Shown: positions 9,580 to 17,837 of the stretch, piece by piece
Position numbering within the stretch: position 1 is the first letter of the stretch
Layout of the letters: the number at the start of each line of letters is the position of its first letter
Assembly (NCBI RefSeq): GCF_022430525.1
Contig: NZ_CP092520.1
Span: 558,001 to 622,000 of the forward strand
DNA length: 64,000 bases
Source of the DNA: Cetobacterium somerae
Lineage (GTDB): Bacteria; Fusobacteriota; Fusobacteriia; Fusobacteriales; Fusobacteriaceae
Reading direction: 5' to 3'
Program-made: the position numbers and the translations under genes
The notes under the pieces: model-generated
What the model was told of the DNA's origin: nothing
The model's database searches: none
The model's input: only the letters and a program-made list of their open reading frames with translations

Positions 9580-11172
9580 TTATTTTCTTCTAATAACCTT
9601 TCCTGGTGATACTTTTTTAAAAATACCATCATCTATAATTGGAGTTCCATTTACAATAACATATTGTATTCCTTCTGGAAATTGAGCTGGATTTATATAG
9701 TCACCTTTATCTATTATTGTTTTAGGATTAAAAATTGTTATATCAGCAAACATTCCAGGTTTTAACTCTCCTCTTTCAGAAATTCCTATTGCTTCTGCTG
9801 CTTTTTTAGTCATCTTATAAATTGCCTCTTGGAGCTTTAAAACTTGTTTTTCTCTCACATATCTTCCTAAAACTCTTGGAAATGCTCCATATGCTCTTGG
9901 ATGAGGCTTTCCTTTAGCTAAAAGAGCGTCTGTACAGACATTTTGTTCAGGTCTTTTTAAAAACTTTATAATATGTTCTTCAAGTCCATAAAAATCAACC
10001 ATTCCAACTGCATTTTCTTCCTCTAAAAGTAAATCAAATGTAGCATTGTATTGGTCTTTTTTTCTTATTTCTCCCACTTCAATTAAATTTTTTCCAACTA
10101 AATCTTGGTTTTTCTTGCTAACAACTGAAGTTATAAATATTTGATCAAATCCAGCAAATTCAATAAAGTTATCCCAACCTGGAATTCCATTTTCAATGTC
10201 AAATTTCATTTTTTTTCTGTCTTCTTCATTTTTTAATCTTTCCATCAATTTATCAGTTCCTCCTGCATGTGCCCAAGGTGGAAGAACTACTCCTAACATA
10301 GTAGATCCAGCAGCATAAGGATACTGATCATAACTAATTTTTACGCCTTCTTTTTCGCCTTTTTCCAAAAGGTTTACAACTTCATCAATATATTTCCAAT
10401 TTTGTTTTCCACAAACTTTAAAATGAGAAAAATGTACTTTTACTCCAGATTCTTTTCCGATTCTTATAACCTCTTCCATCGATTCAAGTATTGTTCCCGC
10501 CTCTGATCTTTGATGTATAACTAATTCTCCATTAAACTCCGCTACAACTTTGCACATTTCTATTAACTCTTTTGTTTCTGAATAAGTGCAAGGAATATAG
10601 ATTAAACCTGTTGATAAGCCAAAAGCTCCTGCTTCCATTTCTCGTCGAGTTATTTCACACATTTTTTTAATTTCTTCTTCTGTAGCTGCTCTTCCTTCTA
10701 ACCCCATAGCTTCCATACGTATATTTCCATGAGGAACAAGATATGCATAATTAAGACTAACTTTACTTTTCTCCATCTGTTTTAAATATCCGTCAGTTGT
10801 TTCATATGTCCAATTAATGCTTTCTGAAGTTCCATCTAAACCAGCTAGATTTTTTTTCCAAGAAGATATAAACTCTTTAGGTAAAGGTGCCATAGAAATT
10901 CCATCTTGTCCTAAAATCTCTGTAGTTATTCCTTGTCTAGCCTTTACTTCATTGTAAGGACTTTCTAAAATTACTAAATCAGAGTGAGAATGCGTATCTA
11001 TAAACCCTGGAGCTACAACAAGATCTTTAGCATCAATTATTCTATCTATATCTTTACAATCAATACTTTTTTCAATAGCCACTATTTTCTCTTTCTCTAT
11101 GAGAATATCACCAATATATGGTTGATCTCCACTACCATCTACTATGAGACCATTTTTTATTAAAGTTTTCAT
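9580..11172 (-). CDS. D-aminoacylase-like amidohydrolase
   Basis: This 530-residue protein fits the N-acyl-D-amino-acid deacylase branch of the amidohydrolases. It has the zinc motif GFIDTHSHSD (H61, H63), then TEILGQDGISMAP, GLSTGLIYIPCTYS, HQRSE and HFSHFKV. Family enzymes hydrolyse N-acyl or N-carbamoyl-type amides. In comparable purine clusters a D-hydantoinase (hyuA) occupies this step; none is seen here, so this enzyme may open or cleave a hydantoin- or carbamoyl-like intermediate in its place. That is inference. It is co-transcribed with ssnA (12-base gap) and ygeY (18-base gap). Confidence 0.8.
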   Translation of the reverse strand: MKTLIKNGLIVDGSGDQPYIGDILIEKEKIVAIEKSIDCKDIDRIIDAKDLVVAPGFIDTHSHSDLVILESPYNEVKARQGITTEILGQDGISMAPLPKEFISSWKKNLAGLDGTSESINWTYETTDGYLKQMEKSKVSLNYAYLVPHGNIRMEAMGLEGRAATEEEIKKMCEITRREMEAGAFGLSTGLIYIPCTYSETKELIEMCKVVAEFNGELVIHQRSEAGTILESMEEVIRIGKESGVKVHFSHFKVCGKQNWKYIDEVVNLLEKGEKEGVKISYDQYPYAAGSTMLGVVLPPWAHAGGTDKLMERLKNEEDRKKMKFDIENGIPGWDNFIEFAGFDQIFITSVVSKKNQDLVGKNLIEVGEIRKKDQYNATFDLLLEEENAVGMVDFYGLEEHIIKFLKRPEQNVCTDALLAKGKPHPRAYGAFPRVLGRYVREKQVLKLQEAIYKMTKKAAEAIGISERGELKPGMFADITIFNPKTIIDKGDYINPAQFPEGIQYVIVNGTPIIDDGIFKKVSPGKVIRRK

Positions 11173-11190
11173 TGTATTTTCTCCTTAATT

Positions 11191-12393
11191 TTATTTATCA
11201 TAAATTGACTTTAAAATTCCATAGTACCCTTTTATACCTTTAAATAATTGATCTAATTCTATATACTCATCGATTGTATGAGCTAAATTTTCTTTAGATG
11301 GCCCAAATCCTATTGTTTTTATTTTTGCTTCTCCTGCATAGTGAGATCCATTTGTACAAAACGAATATTGTGTAATTTCAGGCTCAATTCCGACATCTTT
11401 TAATCCTCTATATGCTTTTTGTACAAATTCATCATCTTCACTATATAGCCAACCTGGAAAAAATCTTTCTCCTTCTATTATCTCTCCTGTATAACAAGTT
11501 TCTTTTCCTATTGCAAAGGAAACTTTAGCTTTTAACTCAGAATCTTCTTTCATTAATTTATTTAAAACAGCCTCTATTGGAGCTAGAACTTCCTCCTTAG
11601 TCTCCCCTACTAGTAATCTTCTATCATAAGTTGCTCTACAATAATCAGGAACTACAGAAGCTCCAGGATATGGTGAAGATTTTATATCTGTTAATTCTAA
11701 AATCCCTTTTCCTAATTCCGTTTCTGGAGGAACTATTTTTCTAATCTCTTCAATTATTTTACTCATTTTATATACCGCATTAATTCCTTTATCTGGATTT
11801 GCTGAATGAGCAGGTTTTCCAAATGTCTCTAATACTATTTCTCCTCGTCCTCTTTGGCCAATTTTTAGATTCAATTCCGATGATTCACCAATAACTACAT
11901 AATCAGGTTTTACATATTTTGATATTTCTCTAGCTGCAATTCCTTCGAAAATTTCTTCATGTACAACTCCAGCTACATAAATTTCTCCTGCAAAATCTTT
12001 TTTACAATCCTCTGCAAAATAAGCACTTGCAACCATAAAAGCAGCTGTTTGTCCCTTCATATCTGAAGTTCCTCTTCCATAAAGCTTTCCATCAGAGATT
12101 GTTCCACCATATGGATCATACTTCCATTTTTCTCTTCCTTGAACTGGAACAGTATCAATGTGTCCATCAAACAAAATCTTTTTTCCTGGTTTATTTCCTT
12201 TTATACATCCAATAACATTTCCAAATTTATCAATATGTACTGAATCATATCCCATATCTAACAAATTTTTCCTTATAACCTCTACAACTCCTGACTCTTT
12301 TCCTGAATTAGATGGTTGTTGAATCATTTCTTGAAGAAATTTTATTACAAACTCTTCCCTTTTTTTTGTTAGTATAGTTTTTGTATGTAACAT
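11191..12393 (-). CDS. ygeY: YgeY-type M20 metallopeptidase
   Basis: This 400-residue protein is an M20 dizinc hydrolase (ArgE/DapE/CPG2 type). Residues near FDGHIDTVPV (H78, D80) and GRGTSDMKGQ (D111) supply zinc ligands; VVHEEIFEG carries the general-base Glu. The family is annotated as YgeY, a selenium-metabolism-linked hydrolase, and occurs with ygeX, ssnA and xdh in anaerobic purine catabolism. It probably hydrolyses an amide formed during ring breakdown. It follows ygeX by 45 bases. ATG at 12393 has GGAGGTAAAA just upstream. Confidence 0.85.
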   Translation of the reverse strand: MLHTKTILTKKREEFVIKFLQEMIQQPSNSGKESGVVEVIRKNLLDMGYDSVHIDKFGNVIGCIKGNKPGKKILFDGHIDTVPVQGREKWKYDPYGGTISDGKLYGRGTSDMKGQTAAFMVASAYFAEDCKKDFAGEIYVAGVVHEEIFEGIAAREISKYVKPDYVVIGESSELNLKIGQRGRGEIVLETFGKPAHSANPDKGINAVYKMSKIIEEIRKIVPPETELGKGILELTDIKSSPYPGASVVPDYCRATYDRRLLVGETKEEVLAPIEAVLNKLMKEDSELKAKVSFAIGKETCYTGEIIEGERFFPGWLYSEDDEFVQKAYRGLKDVGIEPEITQYSFCTNGSHYAGEAKIKTIGFGPSKENLAHTIDEYIELDQLFKGIKGYYGILKSIYDK

Positions 12394-12438
12394 TTTTACC
12401 TCCTTACTACTTTTTTATTCTTAATTTTAATAAAATAT

Positions 12439-13650
12439 TTAATCTCTTAAGTATCCACCCTTCCAAACTATTTCTCTATATTTATTAGGATCTGTATCTC
12501 CTTCTGTTGAAAAAACAAGAACTATTGAATTTTCATCTAACTCTAAATTATTTTTTAAATCCTGGTATTGGGGATTTGTCATAATTTCATAAACAAGCCC
12601 TGTTGTAACTGCACCTGACTCTCCTGAAATAACTCTTTGATCTCCTTTCAGTGGATTTCCTAAAATTCTCATTCCTTCTGCAGCTACCCAGTCTGGACAC
12701 GAAATAAATGTATCAGAATATGTTTTTAAAATTTCCCAAGATATAATATTTGCTTCTCCACAAGCTAGTCCGGCCATTATTGTTTGCATATCTCCACCAA
12801 CGCTATATGTTTCCCCATCTCCTATTACTGATGATTTATATAAACAATCTGCTAAGTTTGCTTCTACTACTATAGTTTTTACATCTAATCCAAAACTATT
12901 AACAACCACCCCTTGAACTGCACCGGCTAAAGATCCTACGCCAGCTTGTACAAAAACATGAGTAGGTTTATTTATTCCATCTTTTTTTAGTTGTTCTATT
13001 GCTTCTAAAGTCATTGTTCCATACCCTTGCATTATCCATGTAGGAATCTCCTCATATCCTTCCCATGCTGTATCCTGAATTATAACTCCATTACTATTTT
13101 TAGCATTTTTTGCTGCAAGCCTTACTGCATCATCATAATTCATATCTGTTATCGAAGCTTCTGCTCCCTCATTTTTAATTGCTTGTAATCTAAATTCAGA
13201 AGATCCTTTAGGCATATATACAACTGATTTTTGTCCAAGTCTATTTGCTGTCCAAGCAACTCCTCTTCCATGATTTCCATCTGTTGCTGTATAGAAAGTT
13301 ATTTCTCCTAACTTTTCTTTTGCTTCTTTACTTATAAAATCTTCATATTTTAGTTCGGATATATCTTTTTCTAATTTTTGAGCTATATATTTTCCCATAG
13401 AATATGATCCACCTAAAACTTTAAATGCATTAAGTCCAAATCTATAAGATTCATCTTTTAGATAAAAACTTTTAATACCTATTTTTTGAGCAAAGTTTTC
13501 TAATTTTACAAGTGGAGTTACTTCATACTCTGGAAAACTTTTATGAAATTCTTTTGCTTTTTTTACTTCTTTTAAAGACAAAATCTGTTCACAATTTTCT
13601 ATTTTTGATTTTGGCAAATTATTTTTTTGCCATTTAATTTTTTTATCCAT
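12439..13650 (-). CDS. dpaL: Diaminopropionate ammonia-lyase (YgeX)
   Basis: This 403-residue PLP enzyme of fold type II converts 2,3-diaminopropionate to pyruvate and two ammonia molecules. The PLP lysine is K77 in GLNAFKVLGGSYS. Other family stretches are YTATDGNHGRGVAW (phosphate-binding and ATDGNHG), QAGVGSLAGAVQG and SGESGAVTTG. In gut purine degradation clusters ygeX is the step linking the purine carbon skeleton to pyruvate. It is the first gene of the operon, behind a sigma-70-type promoter and a GGAGG ribosome site. Confidence 0.93.
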   Translation of the reverse strand: MDKKIKWQKNNLPKSKIENCEQILSLKEVKKAKEFHKSFPEYEVTPLVKLENFAQKIGIKSFYLKDESYRFGLNAFKVLGGSYSMGKYIAQKLEKDISELKYEDFISKEAKEKLGEITFYTATDGNHGRGVAWTANRLGQKSVVYMPKGSSEFRLQAIKNEGAEASITDMNYDDAVRLAAKNAKNSNGVIIQDTAWEGYEEIPTWIMQGYGTMTLEAIEQLKKDGINKPTHVFVQAGVGSLAGAVQGVVVNSFGLDVKTIVVEANLADCLYKSSVIGDGETYSVGGDMQTIMAGLACGEANIISWEILKTYSDTFISCPDWVAAEGMRILGNPLKGDQRVISGESGAVTTGLVYEIMTNPQYQDLKNNLELDENSIVLVFSTEGDTDPNKYREIVWKGGYLRD

Positions 13651-13695
13651 AATTCCTCCATATCAATATTTGCTTCTTTTTAATCTGTTAACACT

Positions 13696-13723
13696 TTTAT
13701 ACTATATACGTTTCAATTCTCAA
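13696..13723 (-). promoter_or_regulatory. Predicted sigma-70 promoter of the purine operon
   Basis: On the minus strand TTGAGA (13723-13718) and TATAAA (13701-13696) are separated by 16 bases, 46 bases before the dpaL start. No -24/-12 element (TGGC-N8-TGC) is visible, which matters for the unusual regulator upstream. Confidence 0.5.
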
Positions 13724-13771
13724 ATGTTTTTTTTCAGGTTTTTAAGTTCTTTTTTCGAATCTTAAACAATA

Positions 13772-13801
13772 AAAAAAAAGGTATATATATACCTTTTTTT
13801 C
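13772..13801. terminator. Bidirectional terminator after the AAA+ regulator gene
   Basis: A7GGTATA and TATACCT7 form a perfect hairpin with A/T tails on both sides. It separates the regulator gene from the purine operon promoter. Confidence 0.75.
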
Positions 13802-13855
13802 ATTTTGATATTTTTTTATTTTTTTAGAAATTCTCATTTTATGGGTATTTTCAAT

Positions 13856-15496
13856 TTAAATTAAACTTTTTTTATCAATTTGATATTTTTCTATCTTTCT
13901 ATACAAAGTTGCTACTCCAATTCCTAATTTTTTCGCTATAATTTGTTTAGCATCAGTATCAGTACCAAATTGTGATAAGGCAGCTATAATCTCTTCTTTT
14001 TCAACTTCAGCTATTTTTCTTATTTTTCTAAATTTCATATCTTTTGTTATATGTAACTCTTTTATTCTTTCAGGAATATTTTCAATACCAATTTCATTAT
14101 CATTTGGTGTTAATTCCACTATAACTTTTAAAGCATTATCTAACTCTTTCCAATTTCCTTTCCACTCACTTTCTATTAAAAGTTTTTTAGCTTTTTCATT
14201 TATTCCATCTATTTTTTTATTTTGAATCTTAGAATGTTTTTCTATTAGATATTCTACAATTTCATCCATATCATCTTTTCTATATTTTAATCCAGGCATC
14301 TCTATCTTTACAGAATCAATTGCATAAAATAAATTTTCTATAAATTTATTTTGTTTTACTTTTTCTAATAAATCAATTCTTGTTGAAACTATGATTCTCA
14401 CATCTGATATAATCTGTTTCTCACTATTTTCTGGTATAATCATAGATGTTCTTAAATAGTAAAGTAATTTTTTTTGTATATGAATTGGCATATATTCAAT
14501 TTCCTCTATAAATAATGTTCCACCATCTAAATTTTCTAAAAGTCCAATTTTTAAATTTTTATTAAAGTCATTTCCAAAAATTTTTTCCTCTAAATGTTCT
14601 TCATCCTCATCCCTACAATTTATTGAAACATATTTTTTATTTTTTCTTTCTGAAAGATTATGTATTAATTTCCCTATAATTTCCTCGTCCGAACCTACTT
14701 CACCTTTTATCATAACTGGAATTTTTGAATTTGAAACCATTTTTATTTTCCGATTTAATTCTAATATAGCTTTAGATTTTCCTATTAGTAGCTGATCAAA
14801 ATTATCTTCAAAAACAAATTTATTTGATTTTTTAAAAATAATAAAACTTCTTTTATTTTCAAAAGATTTTATTTCTGCTTTAACTTCTAGCGAAATATTT
14901 CCAATAGATAGCACATAATTATTGTCTTCTTTAAAATTTATTATTATTTTTTTTCCTCTAAGTTCTTTAAACATACTAAAATATAAATTTGCACTTCTAT
15001 TATAATCAATAACTTGTCCATTTTCATTTAATATAAAAACAGCTTTTTTCATTTTTAAAAAAATTTCATGATATAACTCTGAATAATTTTCTATAAAAAA
15101 ATTATCTGTTATTTGTCTAGAAATCTTTTTCAGAATATCTGTATATAAAGTTATTTTTTCTAAAATTTCATCTCTTTTAGAAAGAGAAAAACTAAAAATT
15201 GATATAGCTCCTAATGTTTGTTCTTTATATATAAGCGGTGTAGCTAATATAATTTTTTTTAAACAACGATTATTAAAACAAACTTTACATTCTTTATTAT
15301 TTTTTGGACTTTCTATTAAAATAGTTTTTTTTTCACTTATTACTTTTTCATATAAACACTCATCTGAAATTTCCCCTATTCGTTCTTTATAAACTCCAGT
15401 AGAAAATACTCTTACTTTATCTGTATTGACCACTTCAATTTCTATTGCATTTATCTCTGACAAAGCTACTAAAAATTCTTGTAAATTAGAATTCAT
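13856..15496 (-). CDS. Degenerate AAA+ (NtrC-like) regulator with a cysteine-bearing sensor domain and Fis-type HTH
   Basis: This 546-residue protein has an N-terminal GAF-like region with four cysteines (C47, C70, C73, C78), a PAS-like region (about 145-225), an AAA+ domain (about 235-460) and a C-terminal Fis-like helix-turn-helix (AKKLGIGVATLYRKIEKY). The AAA+ core resembles sigma-54 activators but key parts are lost. The Walker A position reads GEVGSDEE (265-272) instead of GESGTGKE, so the ATP lysine is absent. The GAFTGA loop that contacts sigma-54 is missing; Walker B reads GGTLFIEEI. It therefore probably acts on a sigma-70 promoter, like TyrR. It lies directly upstream of the purine operon on the same strand and is the likely regulator of it. 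Cysteines suggest metal or redox sensing. Confidence 0.8.
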   Translation of the reverse strand: MNSNLQEFLVALSEINAIEIEVVNTDKVRVFSTGVYKERIGEISDECLYEKVISEKKTILIESPKNNKECKVCFNNRCLKKIILATPLIYKEQTLGAISIFSFSLSKRDEILEKITLYTDILKKISRQITDNFFIENYSELYHEIFLKMKKAVFILNENGQVIDYNRSANLYFSMFKELRGKKIIINFKEDNNYVLSIGNISLEVKAEIKSFENKRSFIIFKKSNKFVFEDNFDQLLIGKSKAILELNRKIKMVSNSKIPVMIKGEVGSDEEIIGKLIHNLSERKNKKYVSINCRDEDEEHLEEKIFGNDFNKNLKIGLLENLDGGTLFIEEIEYMPIHIQKKLLYYLRTSMIIPENSEKQIISDVRIIVSTRIDLLEKVKQNKFIENLFYAIDSVKIEMPGLKYRKDDMDEIVEYLIEKHSKIQNKKIDGINEKAKKLLIESEWKGNWKELDNALKVIVELTPNDNEIGIENIPERIKELHITKDMKFRKIRKIAEVEKEEIIAALSQFGTDTDAKQIIAKKLGIGVATLYRKIEKYQIDKKSLI

Positions 15497-15687
15497 ACTC
15501 TCCCCCTAACAATTACATATTTATTATAAATTTTATAAATAATTTTTTTATTTTTATATAATTATATATATGATTATACAATATTATGAATTTATTTTCT
15601 ATATAAACACTAATTATATGCAATAATTGAAATTTTAGACAATTAATTTGTGAAAATTTCACAATAAAATAAAAATATACAAAATAA

Positions 15688-15716
15688 AAAAAACAGTTCT
15701 TAAAAAACTGTTTTTT
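15688..15716 (-). terminator. Terminator after the S24 repressor gene
   Basis: AAAAAACAGTT, a short loop, and AACTGTTTTTT form a hairpin with a U tract on the minus strand, 28 bases after the stop codon. The rest of the 15497-15743 gap is plain AT-rich sequence. Confidence 0.7.
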
Positions 15717-15743
15717 GTTTTGTATAATCCTCTCTTATTATTT

Positions 15744-16442
15744 TTAGTGTTTTCTTCTGCTTTCTATAACAGCTCCGTAGCATTTTAAATACTCTAATTC
15801 TTCGTCAGATATAATAATATCTGAATATCTTTTTTTATCACTATTATCAGATACAAGCCTTACTTCATTTTTATTAATTTTAAGTCGTTTTATATATGTT
15901 TGGTCATGATAACTAAACACACAAACTTTTCCTTCTACCATTCTCATTTGCTTTTGAACTGGATTAATTATAACTAAATCTCCATCTGATAAAGTTGGAA
16001 ACATCGAATCTCCACTAACTTCAACTAAAAAAGCATCTTTAGGTAACTCTGTGGTTGAAATAGAAGCTAGCACCTCCATTCGTGTATTATCCTCAAAATT
16101 TATATGCCCTAATCCTGCTGCTGCTTTTCCTAATACTGGTAAAGATATTATCTCTGCCATTTGCTTATTTTTTTTCTCTTCATTATTTTCTTCTAATCTT
16201 CTTTTTATCAAGTCTGGAGTTCTATCATAAGCAACTATATATCTAATTTCATCTGCTTCTTTATCTGTTTTTATAAATTTTTCAATAAATCTTTCTACAA
16301 AATCATCCTTAGGAATTCTAATTCCTTTTCTGTAGTGGCCTACTACAGATAGAGAAGAATCTGTTTGCTTTGCTATATATTCTAATGTATAATTATTTTT
16401 CATCATCATTTTTTCTAAATAATTACCAAATTTAGTCTTCAC
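15744..16442 (-). CDS. LexA/CI-like self-cleaving repressor (XRE HTH plus S24 peptidase)
   Basis: This 232-residue protein has an N-terminal XRE-type helix-turn-helix (about residues 18-60) and a C-terminal S24 peptidase domain. Catalytic Ser146 is in GDSMFPTL and Lys185 in TYIKRL; the likely cleavage site is the A109-G110 bond in GKAAAG. Such repressors cut themselves when RecA filaments form after DNA damage and so release their targets. Three operator-like sites lie in the divergent promoter region, one over its own -35 box, so autoregulation is likely. The divergent partner is a 43-residue protein. It could be a prophage remnant, but no phage genes are nearby. A GGGAGGATA site precedes the start. 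Confidence 0.88.
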   Translation of the reverse strand: MKTKFGNYLEKMMMKNNYTLEYIAKQTDSSLSVVGHYRKGIRIPKDDFVERFIEKFIKTDKEADEIRYIVAYDRTPDLIKRRLEENNEEKKNKQMAEIISLPVLGKAAAGLGHINFEDNTRMEVLASISTTELPKDAFLVEVSGDSMFPTLSDGDLVIINPVQKQMRMVEGKVCVFSYHDQTYIKRLKINKNEVRLVSDNSDKKRYSDIIISDEELEYLKCYGAVIESRRKH

Positions 16443-16469
16443 ATTATCCTCCCTTCTTATTTTTAATTT

Positions 16470-16498
16470 ATTATACTATTTTTCTACAAAAATGTAAA
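16470..16498 (-). promoter_or_regulatory. Promoter of the S24 repressor
   Basis: Minus-strand TTTACA (16498-16493) and TATAAT (16475-16470) are exactly 17 bases apart, 27 bases before the repressor start codon. The operator-like TACA-AAAA-TGTA overlaps the -35 box. Confidence 0.7.
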
Positions 16499-16585
16499 AA
16501 AATATTTGATTTTTTTTCTACATTAAAGTATAATTCTAATAGATGAATTTTAAATTTTTTTATTTTTTTCTTATACATTTATGTA
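16485..16585. promoter_or_regulatory. Three operator-like sites, TACAnnnnTGTA, in the repressor/small-protein divergent region
   Basis: Site 1 (16485-16496) is TACAAAAATGTA and site 3 (16574-16585) is TACATTTATGTA, both perfect 4+4+4 palindromes. Site 2 (16519-16530) is TACATTAAAGTA, one mismatch. All share the outer flank TTTTC (site 3 in reverse). Site 1 lies on the repressor's -35, site 2 across the spacer and -10 of the divergent promoter, site 3 in the small gene's leader. The arrangement fits repression of both genes by the S24 protein. Confidence 0.65.
16506..16534 (+). promoter_or_regulatory. Promoter of the 43-residue protein gene
   Basis: TTGATT (16506-16511) and TATAAT (16529-16534) are separated by exactly 17 bases. 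Operator site 2 covers the end of the spacer and the start of the -10. Confidence 0.7.
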
Positions 16586-16607
16586 GAAAAATTGAGGAGG
16601 AGTATTA

Positions 16608-16739
16608 ATGAGATTTAAAAGGGTTTCTAATCACTTTTGGAGAGTTGAATCTAATGGAGTTTTTATTGTTGGAACTTGGGAGCAGTGTCAAAAAGAACTG
16701 CTTAATTTATGTTTAGATAAATGTCTTTTAAAAAATTAA
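16608..16739 (+). CDS. 43-residue protein controlled by the S24 repressor
   Basis: A short open frame starts at ATG 16608 behind a strong GAGGAGG site and ends at TAA 16739. The product, MRFKRVSNHFWRVESNG..., has no signal peptide or membrane helix; it has two Trp residues and three Cys, two of them within the last 10 residues. I do not recognise the family. It is divergent from the S24 repressor, with its promoter overlapped by an operator-like site, so it is probably induced when the repressor is cleaved. By analogy with SOS-controlled small proteins it might slow cell division or act as a toxin, but nothing in the sequence shows this. Confidence 0.65.
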   Translation: MRFKRVSNHFWRVESNGVFIVGTWEQCQKELLNLCLDKCLLKN

Positions 16740-16815
16740 TTTCTCTTTTTTATAGAGATTAAATGAATTTTGTTATATAATATACAATAAGTGAAATTTA
16801 ATCTTGGAGGTTTTT

Positions 16816-17496
16816 ATGATTTTTGGTAAAAAAATTAAAATAAATTTTGAAAATATAGATAACGGTATAAAATTAACAATTATAAACTTTCCTAAAAATA
16901 TATCAATAACTACTTTAGATTTTGGAAAAGATTTAGCTAAAAGAACTATGGAGGGTTACTCTCCTAATCCTAAAGAAGAAATTGATGTAATTTCTGGAAT
17001 TATAGATGAAAAAACTAATGGAGATGATATTGTATTTATCTATACCGATGGTGATTTACCTTCTGCTATGATTTTAGTTGGTACCTTATGTAAGAAACTT
17101 ATATTAGAAGTTCCTACAGTAACTCCTCTTGAAATCGGAGGAATATTCCATGGTGAAAAAAATGAAGCCTATATAAGAGTAGCTATACAAAAAATGATTA
17201 TTACTAATGACGCTTTAGGTAGTTCAGTAGAAATAAATTTACCTCTAGATACTGATATGAATAAATTTAAAGGTATTTTTTCTGAAATAGCATTTTCTTT
17301 AATTCCTGAAGTTCAAAGTATACAGTTTGGATTTGGTACTGCTATTTCTAAGAAAGCAAACTCAAATTTAAGTGCACAACCAAAAAGAGTTGAAGTCTCT
17401 TTAGCTCCTCACATAGATAGTAAAATACCAGCTTTAGCTTTAGTTTATGACATTATTTTTCAAAGTATTGCAGTCTTCTCATTATTGAATAGTTAG
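16816..17496 (+). CDS. Conserved-looking hypothetical protein, 226 residues
   Basis: I start this at the ATG at 16816 (MIFGKKIKINFEN), seven bases after GGAGG. I do not recognise the family. The protein is soluble-looking, without signal peptide. It contains DDIVFIYTDGDLPSAMILVGTL and a Gly-rich middle, GGIFHGEKNEAYIRVA, and ends in a hydrophobic stretch (LALVYDIIFQSIAVFSLL). It lies 76 bases after the 43-residue gene without a clear terminator between, so partial co-expression with it is possible, though a separate promoter cannot be excluded. T-ending codons match other plus-strand genes on this side of the window, so there is no sign of recent transfer. Confidence 0.7.
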   Translation: MIFGKKIKINFENIDNGIKLTIINFPKNISITTLDFGKDLAKRTMEGYSPNPKEEIDVISGIIDEKTNGDDIVFIYTDGDLPSAMILVGTLCKKLILEVPTVTPLEIGGIFHGEKNEAYIRVAIQKMIITNDALGSSVEINLPLDTDMNKFKGIFSEIAFSLIPEVQSIQFGFGTAISKKANSNLSAQPKRVEVSLAPHIDSKIPALALVYDIIFQSIAVFSLLNS

Positions 17497-17503
17497 ATAT
17501 TTT

Positions 17504-17537
17504 GGGTAGTATTAACTATATTTTACTACCCTTTTTT
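17504..17537 (+). terminator. Terminator after the 226-residue hypothetical gene
   Basis: GGGTAGTA (17504-17511) pairs with TACTACCC (17524-17531), followed by TTTTTT. The next 300 bases (17538-17837) are AT-rich; I see only a possible promoter for glsA (TATAAT at 17791) in them. Confidence 0.75.
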
Positions 17538-17837
17538 ATTTTTTTGTTTTTATAAATTCATTTTATAAATATAGACTATTCATTTTTTCTATATTTATTT
17601 TTTCTGTTTTTTTAATATTAATTTCACAAATTTTTGAACAAAAAAATTTTTTTATTAAAATAATTACTTTATACTTCCCCTTATTTTTCAGGGCTTTCAA
17701 TTAAAATAAAAAAATTTATATAATTAAAAAATCAGAAACTAATTTCACATTGAAACAATATATTTTACTTTGTTCATATATAAAAAGTATTATAATTATA
17801 TATAAAGTTTAGTAATAGTACTTTCAGGAGGTAAAAA

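Noticed and set aside
13660-13850. Sigma-54 promoter for the purine operon, expected from the NtrC-like regulator
   Set aside because: No TGGC-N8-TGC element could be found by eye, while a sigma-70-type promoter is present.
15744-16739. Prophage remnant around the S24 repressor
   Set aside because: No integrase, structural, excisionase or attachment-site features are found within several kilobases, and codon use matches neighbours.
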